The notes under the pieces are model-generated. The model was not told where the DNA came from. It saw nothing but the letters and a program-made list of their open reading frames with translations, and ran no database searches. From Pseudisothecium myosuroides (taxonomy: Eukaryota; Streptophyta; Bryopsida; Hypnales; Lembophyllaceae): 64,000 nt of DNA. Of the stretch, positions 58,000 through 64,000 are shown piece by piece. Every line of letters begins with the position of its first letter. The first letter of the stretch is position 1. A program made the position numbers and the translations under genes. The DNA lies in the NCBI GenBank assembly GCA_951799445.1, contig OX637295.1:14632001-14696000 (forward strand). The letters run 5' to 3'.

Positions 58000-60900
58000 T
58001 TACTCCTGCAAAGGTATGGAGCCTTCCTGTAATGGCTTGTCCAACTTTTTAGCAGCTTTCCTCCACTTCAGAGTGCAGGCTTTCAATGTCGCTCGTAGAC
58101 CATGTTTATGATGTAAGCCATCTTTGTTGTCTAATGACAGAGCAAATCCCTCTGGATTTCCAATGCTAAATCTCTCCCATTCGCCACATTCAATACCGGT
58201 ATCCTCGGATGCTGACTTCTTGTGAAATGCAGGTGTCTGAATTGAAATTGGCTCTTCCTTGACGGACCTGCTGTGCGGAGACTTCACTGTTATCGAAGAA
58301 TCTGTGTACCAATCTGCTCCACCTTTGGGCCTTATTCCACCTTCTGGCCAGTTTCTGACGGACTCAGGGATGACCAAGCCAGAGGTTGACCCACTCGCTG
58401 ACCCTGGCTGCTCATCCAGACTTCCATCTTTCATCTTGAAATCTTCTAAGGACTTTAGGGCATTTCTCAGGTTGTGCCTGTGCTCACTTCGTCCCACTAC
58501 TTCTGTACCACTCTCCTCGTCCGTGTGCTTAACACTCAATTTCCGCATTATTCCACTCAGACGCCCTTTGAATCCTTCTGCACTTTCCTTCTTGAGGAAT
58601 TCCTGCAAAAATGGAGCGACTGCTTTCAGTAACGGCTCTTGTCCATGTTGATTGTTTCTAACTTGGGCATTCGAACCCCATTCTCGACACTCTGCAATCA
58701 AGCGCATCCAAGCAGCCATGGAAGTACGAATTACATTGTTTTTCACTGAAGGATAAATAACAGTGAGAACTTACATCATTTCTGGCCTCTTCCATTTCTA
58801 CGCTCCCCCGCAAAGCAGCCATGCTCAGAGCTGAAAGGGCTGGTGAAAGGGGCGGTTGGTCATTGTCAGGGCTACCAGATGGTTGTACCGCGCAGTCTGA
58901 GCTTAATCGCGGGCACTCCTCGTCAAGCAAGACGTGTAACCACTTGTCGATGTTGGACTTGCCTATTTCTCTTAATCTTTCATCATCTGGATTTATGTGG
59001 TCAAGAGCTGCAGACTCAGAAATTTTGATCTTGCCTTCATGTGTGCTGATGACCTGACAATGAAGAGAAGAGTCATTATGATGGTAAACCGAATCTAATT
59101 CAGAAATTGCACCAGGATTTAACATCGCACCGCAGCAGAATGATACTTACTAAGACGAAACTTACAGTGTACGTCCACTAAAAATTTTAACGTCAAAGAA
59201 GACTGTTGATACTAAACTTGGAAAAACAGATATGACGGGGAATAAACTGTACCTCTTGCATCAATTCATTGATGCCTTGTTTGATTTCCTCCCGTGACCC
59301 ACATTCTTCTACTTCAGTAATCTCGTGCAAAGAGTTCAGAGGCTTGCTATCTACTTCAACAATCAGAGAGGGCGCGGGGATCTCCAGCGGAGCAGCACTC
59401 TGACAACCTGGCACTCTGGTGTTACTTTCCTCACTATTGTCCTGGACGGGACCTTCATCTTGCCTATTCTCTGTCACGCTACCATCTACAGGAACAGAAT
59501 GCTCTTTAGCCTTCGCGGATTCATCAAGCATAGTAAGTTGCATAGGGTCATCTGCATCCTCAATATTGCTTTGAACTTCACAATTAGCCTTAAGCTCCTT
59601 TCCGAAAGGTCGACGATGTACAGATTGCTTAGTAGGTTGACCATGAGTAACTCCTATCGAGATGGCTTTCCTCTTCGCTCCTTCCCTCGGCAGTTTCTCT
59701 GGGGAAAAAATCAAGCTTTCTCCGTCAGACACGGCATAGATTGGTCTCCAAGTTCTGTTTATCTGAACTAGCAGACCTTGGAGAAGTTGGTTGAACTTAA
59801 GCCCGTGCATGAATTAGGTAGTTTACCTGCTCCTGTCTTCAGGTGACAAGGATGCTGACGAATGGTCTTACAAGTAGAACTTAACAGCTAGCACAAACAA
59901 ACACACCTAGTGTTACTGCAACTCACGATTACTAGAAATAAACCTATAGTTCATGTTGTTACCTAGTTCCAACTGATGGGCGATCATTGTCATGCACTGC
60001 TTATAACCAGTTGAGGTAGGTTCGGATGAACACAAGGAACCGATTCAGGAACCCTGCCAAATATCCTAGAGTCGCTGCCATTGTGCTTCAGGCATTAAAC
60101 CCGACCCCAAGAATTACAATGAATGCTACGAAATGGTAGTGTACAGGCGCTCACCTTTTCCTTTGTTTCTGGATTTATGATCCTGCTGAGTATCCTTCTC
60201 TGAAAAAGAAAATTCATGAGATATCTCGCTCTGTGACCGCAAACTCAGAGAATCTTCATCTTCTATCTCGTCATCAGTGTTTTGCATCGACATATCCCCG
60301 TGAGGAAACCCTTTTTCGGGTGTTACAATTTGCCCATCGTTTGTGGTTACCAGTGACAAGCAACTGGTAACATCAACAATATCCCGTCCCCTCAGAGGTT
60401 TATTCTGAGTGGTCCCACTAGAATCTGGCTTGACCAAGGCGGCTAAGGCCTCTCTCTGAGAATACCGCTGAAGGAGATCTTTCTCAGCCGCTTCGCATGT
60501 CATCTTTTGGCAATCAAGGCGAGCCATAAGCGCATTGCATGCAGCTTGATTGAGACGAGCTTGCTCCTTGTAGGAAATACTCCTGAAATCAACAGAGCAC
60601 CGATCGACTTTATCAAATACTCACTTGCAGAACTATACCGTCAAAACTATTGCGGAATGGAATGAAGTATAGTGTCCTGCAGAAGGCTTGTACCAGCATA
60701 TTATCAATTGATAGGCAGTCGCACATACACTCATTGCAGCATACGACGAATACCTAACCTCGGTTTCAGGAAAAATTTATAGATGAAAAAGTCTCAGGGG
60801 AGCTTGAAAAGGTCAGAATTCTCACTGATGCATAGTATCTCGGATCATGCGCTCCAGGCATAATCGATACGAAGATTGGGTTTCGGCCCATCGCCTCTGC

Positions 60901-63900
60901 TTTTCCACTTTCTGCTTGTGTTTCGAAAGATTACTCTCGAGCTCTAAGATGGCCACTCTCTCCTTCTCATTCTGAGATTTTAATGTTCGAACAGTCTCTT
61001 CGAGCTGAGAAACCTCTTGCTCTTTCTCTCTCTTGCCTTCTTCCCTCATTTTCTTCAGTCGCAATTCCTATTACCAAATCATTCGGAATTGATCAGTCAG
61101 TATACCTAAGTCCATGTGAACATCATTTATTATATAGATTCACATCTCAGCGCACTAGCCACCATAAAAATCCCCTAGTTCCTCTTTAAGGGTCCCTCAA
61201 AATTTTATCCGTCCCAACATGTCATAGCAAAGACTTGTGCAAGATATAAAGCAATGATACCTTCTGCATTGTATTTGAGACGACTGAATGCTTGTCGTAG
61301 TCACGAAGACCACCGGCAGCAGAAGCACTCGCGTTGTTCTCCTTCCCAAAGTCTCGCATAACTCGATACTGTTCACAGATCACACAGGATACCAACATTA
61401 ATACTACTAGATGAAATCGGAGAAGAGCCGCTTCACATACAACAACGTGAAAATGTTCCAAATATGCTCATATAAATCAGCATCGATCACGATAGAACTA
61501 GGCTAATCAGATGAAACTCATTGCATAAATATTTGAATTAAGCGTAATCCAAACCTTTTATTAATAATTCAAATCAGGGTGACAAGTAGCACAGAACACT
61601 GCTAATCACTGGCTCTCGTCATCACAAACAAGGTGACTACACTTTCCGATTCAGTTTCTCAGCTCATATAATCGATTACGAAAGCGCAGGGTATATGCTA
61701 CGACACCTTCTCTTTAATTTGCGTTGGAGTGCGGTTGACAAGCACTGGTTCATGTTCCTTGATCTCCTTCCAGCTGCCTGGTCCGTATTTTTGCAAACCT
61801 CTTCTTAATCCATCCTCTTCTTCAAGGCTCCAACGCAGTCGGTTAGATGATTCTGGCAATTCAAAAGCAATCCAATTTTCAGTCCACATAGAAATTTGAC
61901 GATTACAATCCATATGTAAGCAAAGCCAAGAAACTATGAGATCCGACCCAGGCTTCTGACTCAGAGTTTATCACAGGCGCCAAGTTGATATTTGGTTTGT
62001 TACATGATTTCGTTACATACCAATTACGCAGCGGATTGGAAGGCGGAATTCAACACTTTATCACTAAAATCATGTATCTAAACTGAAATGAACAGCCAAA
62101 AAATATTAGCTGATGCCAACATTGAGATGAACACGAGCAGGAGGTAAGACCAGAGGACACTCATCAACCGTAGTAAATCGGTACTTACCAGTCAGTGACG
62201 CGTCGAGATTAGACAGTATCCCAGAACGAGTAGAACTCGAGATCTTAGTAACCTCCCGCTTATCCTTGCCCAGGGAAACGATGGCAGCTCCAGCCAAGCC
62301 ACAAGTGGCTTTCTTTCCACGGTATTGGGGCGGCCAAGGTCGACAGTCACCCACATGATGTCTAACAACGTTCTCATCCTCCCCGCCTGCGAAAAACAGA
62401 GCGAATGACCGCCGCCTGCACGAAATAGTTCATGACATGAGGGGCAGAGTTAAATTTTTGGTGTTAACTTTTGCATCGTTATTTCTGCGGATTAAATCTT
62501 ATTAATTAACAGGAATCTTTGTGCACTTCGTGCTCGTCAGAAGTTCCAATGGCACCCTTGGCAGTAGTAAATCATTTGTCAGTATACACTTGACAAATAT
62601 GCCCAGAAATTCCAGTGAGGCTGTCCAAGCAAACACTGGCTACGAGAAAATCCTTCACAACCGAGGCAATGCTCACACAAGAGCATCACAACCCTTGTCA
62701 CCTCACCTAAATTCAGCGTTTTTTGATGCGAATGTGGACAAGAATTGGCTGATGGACACTCCATGCTGAAGGTCCCACCAGGGCACCAAGAACTCGAGTC
62801 GGTTCTTTTTACGTTGACGGGCTTGCCATTGCACTATCTGTAAGTTGCTGGGTACAGTGCGACCACCTCCTGCAATTCAGTGGACAGACGATTGATAACT
62901 CGGAGTGAAGATTCGTCACGCTTCAGATACTATCGTGGTAAGGTTTTATAAGAACGGAGTGATTACGTAAAGAAGAGATAAAGGGATTGTCTTGCTTGGT
63001 TAATCTTGCTTACGTGAATGAGGGAACCAATGGTCCACCTCCCAGGATAGAGGCGACGACGGATCGGCACTCCAATATAATACGTTGCCATACGCGTCCA
63101 CGCGGAACTTCGCTGGATCAAAACCCGCATTCCTGCAATCCTCTGCTGGTCAGATCACCATCTAGTTCCAAATTGACAGACCTGAGCGTAATCTCTGTCA
63201 TGAAATTTGCAACATCGAAGTGTCAACGCACTCAAGCTGATTACTAACCCGAGGTGATCAAGCTGCTCCCAAAGTTCTTCGGCATATTCGTGGGCATTGG
63301 GACCCTCTTTGTCGATATCCGGTACGATAGGAAAAATGGCGTCCCATTCTTTCAGCAGTTGTAGCTGTTGAACAAAAAAGCGTCAGTGAGGAATACTCTG
63401 TTCGAACAATTAGGTGCATAGAAGGGCCTGCTCAAAATGTCATGTGGATTGTGCATTAGTATCTTTAAGTCTGTATCTTCCATCAAACCAAATGTCTTGA
63501 CACGACCCTGTGCTTAATTGGGCGCTGCTAAACAAGAATAACAGAGAGCATTTCTCATGGAAATCTTGAGCAGAAAAACTTACTCCGTACTTAACGTTCT
63601 TTAAAGAGGACACCGGCAACCTAGGGATAGTCCCAAAGCAAGTCAAGGCACTAAGGTATTTATCTCTCTTTGATAGTTACTGGAAGTCCAATATCGAGAT
63701 TCTTTGACACCAGGATTTGTTTTGATGAGAACCATGAGTCGTCACCATGACTCAATAAATGAACAAGCACAGGAAGGATTAAAAGAGTTTCAAAGAGGAA
63801 ACTACATGTGTCTCTGATGTTGACATGGGACCCGAGATGAACAGACCTTAATTCAAGAGGAGATATTTCTCTCTGTGTGTCTCTGCGTTGAAAAGGAGGT

Positions 63901-64000
63901 GAGTTAAAGGAATTAGAGACGTACTTCTTCAGATGGAGGAGCGTAAGGCACAAAACGTTGAGGAGGACCCTCTGCAAAAGGTGTTAGAATACCTTGCGGC
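58000..64000 (-). CDS. HNH-like / telobox-like Myb / coiled-coil protein, multi-exon, open at right edge
   Basis: Exons join in phase on the minus strand. Near 63977-63925: PPQRFVPYAPPSEE; 63366-63250: LQLLKEWDAIFPIVPDIDKE; 63132-63014 and 62869-62707 together give VLYWSADPSSPLSWEVDHWF, PHSRGGRTVPSNLQIVQW and ISQFLSTFASKNAEFR. The D-H, P, GG and N-L-Q spacing matches an HNH fold, but the last HNH position lies in RQRKK rather than N-x-x-K. Exon 62416-62188 starts RRRSFALFFAGGEDE. Exon 61913-61706 plus the next gives a Myb repeat (RWSLEEEDGLRRGLQKYGPG, then SWKEIK) ending RTPTQIKEKYR, similar to telobox VDLKDKWR. Then follow a coiled coil (61064-60830), exons 60584-60155, 59704-59253, 59056-58767 and the last, 58746-58000. 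I know related plant proteins but no function. Likely nuclear; nuclease activity is doubtful. Confidence 0.75.

Noticed and set aside
59325..59771. 148-codon plus-strand frame in the HNH/Myb gene
   Set aside because: Antisense to a minus-strand exon that splices in phase with its neighbours.
1..64000. tRNA, rRNA or snRNA genes
   Set aside because: Scanned by eye for conserved tRNA A/B boxes and rRNA cores; none convincing. A covariance-model search would be decisive.

Overview
The window looks like nuclear DNA of a green plant: split genes with GT-AG introns, a nuclear-encoded chloroplast RNA-binding protein, a plastid ClpR3 relic and a plant-type lipoxygenase relic. The species cannot be read from the sequence; an AT-rich, transposon-laden bryophyte, lycophyte or streptophyte-alga genome is my best guess. 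Protein names come from remembered family motifs, not from searches.

Layout. 1-8 kb: a pogo-like MITE, a small ORF, then a decayed ClpR3 gene whose middle is missing and whose two ends flank lipoxygenase exons. 8-21 kb: transposon territory with two near-twin 238-bp CACTA-type foldback MITEs on either side of a second small ORF, Ty3/gypsy scraps, LTR-like GC-richer DNA, degenerate arrays and a 740-bp palindromic element. 21-26 kb: AT-rich DNA with two abutting TTAA elements. 26.1-33.5 kb (minus): a multi-exon TELO2/TEL2 gene. 35.0-35.9 kb (plus) and 50.6-51.5 kb (minus): two nearly identical intronless chloroplast RNP genes in an inverted duplication, with a third, 3'-end-only relic at 48.3-48.7 kb. 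37-48 kb: more TTAA elements, two LINE 3' fragments and two AGGTAG-ended elements. 51.7-57.9 kb: AT-rich, with one more full TTAA element. 58.0-64.0 kb (minus, open at the right edge): a multi-exon gene joining an HNH-like motif, a telobox-like Myb domain and a coiled coil.

The three intact loci do not form a pathway visible here. TELO2 is the PIKK-stabilising co-chaperone, the RNP pair acts on chloroplast RNA, and the HNH/Myb gene is uncharacterised to me. TELO2 and RNP copy A are divergent and share a 1.5-kb upstream region with telo-box-like motifs.

Most novel observations: (1) the HNH-like/Myb/coiled-coil gene; (2) the ClpR3-lipoxygenase-ClpR3 composite; (3) a non-autonomous TTAA-target family with CCCCTAAAGGACC ends, piggyBac-like in its termini, in a plant genome; (4) a third RNP relic broken by a 1-kb insertion with a 21-bp flanking duplication that carries a spliceable gene fragment.
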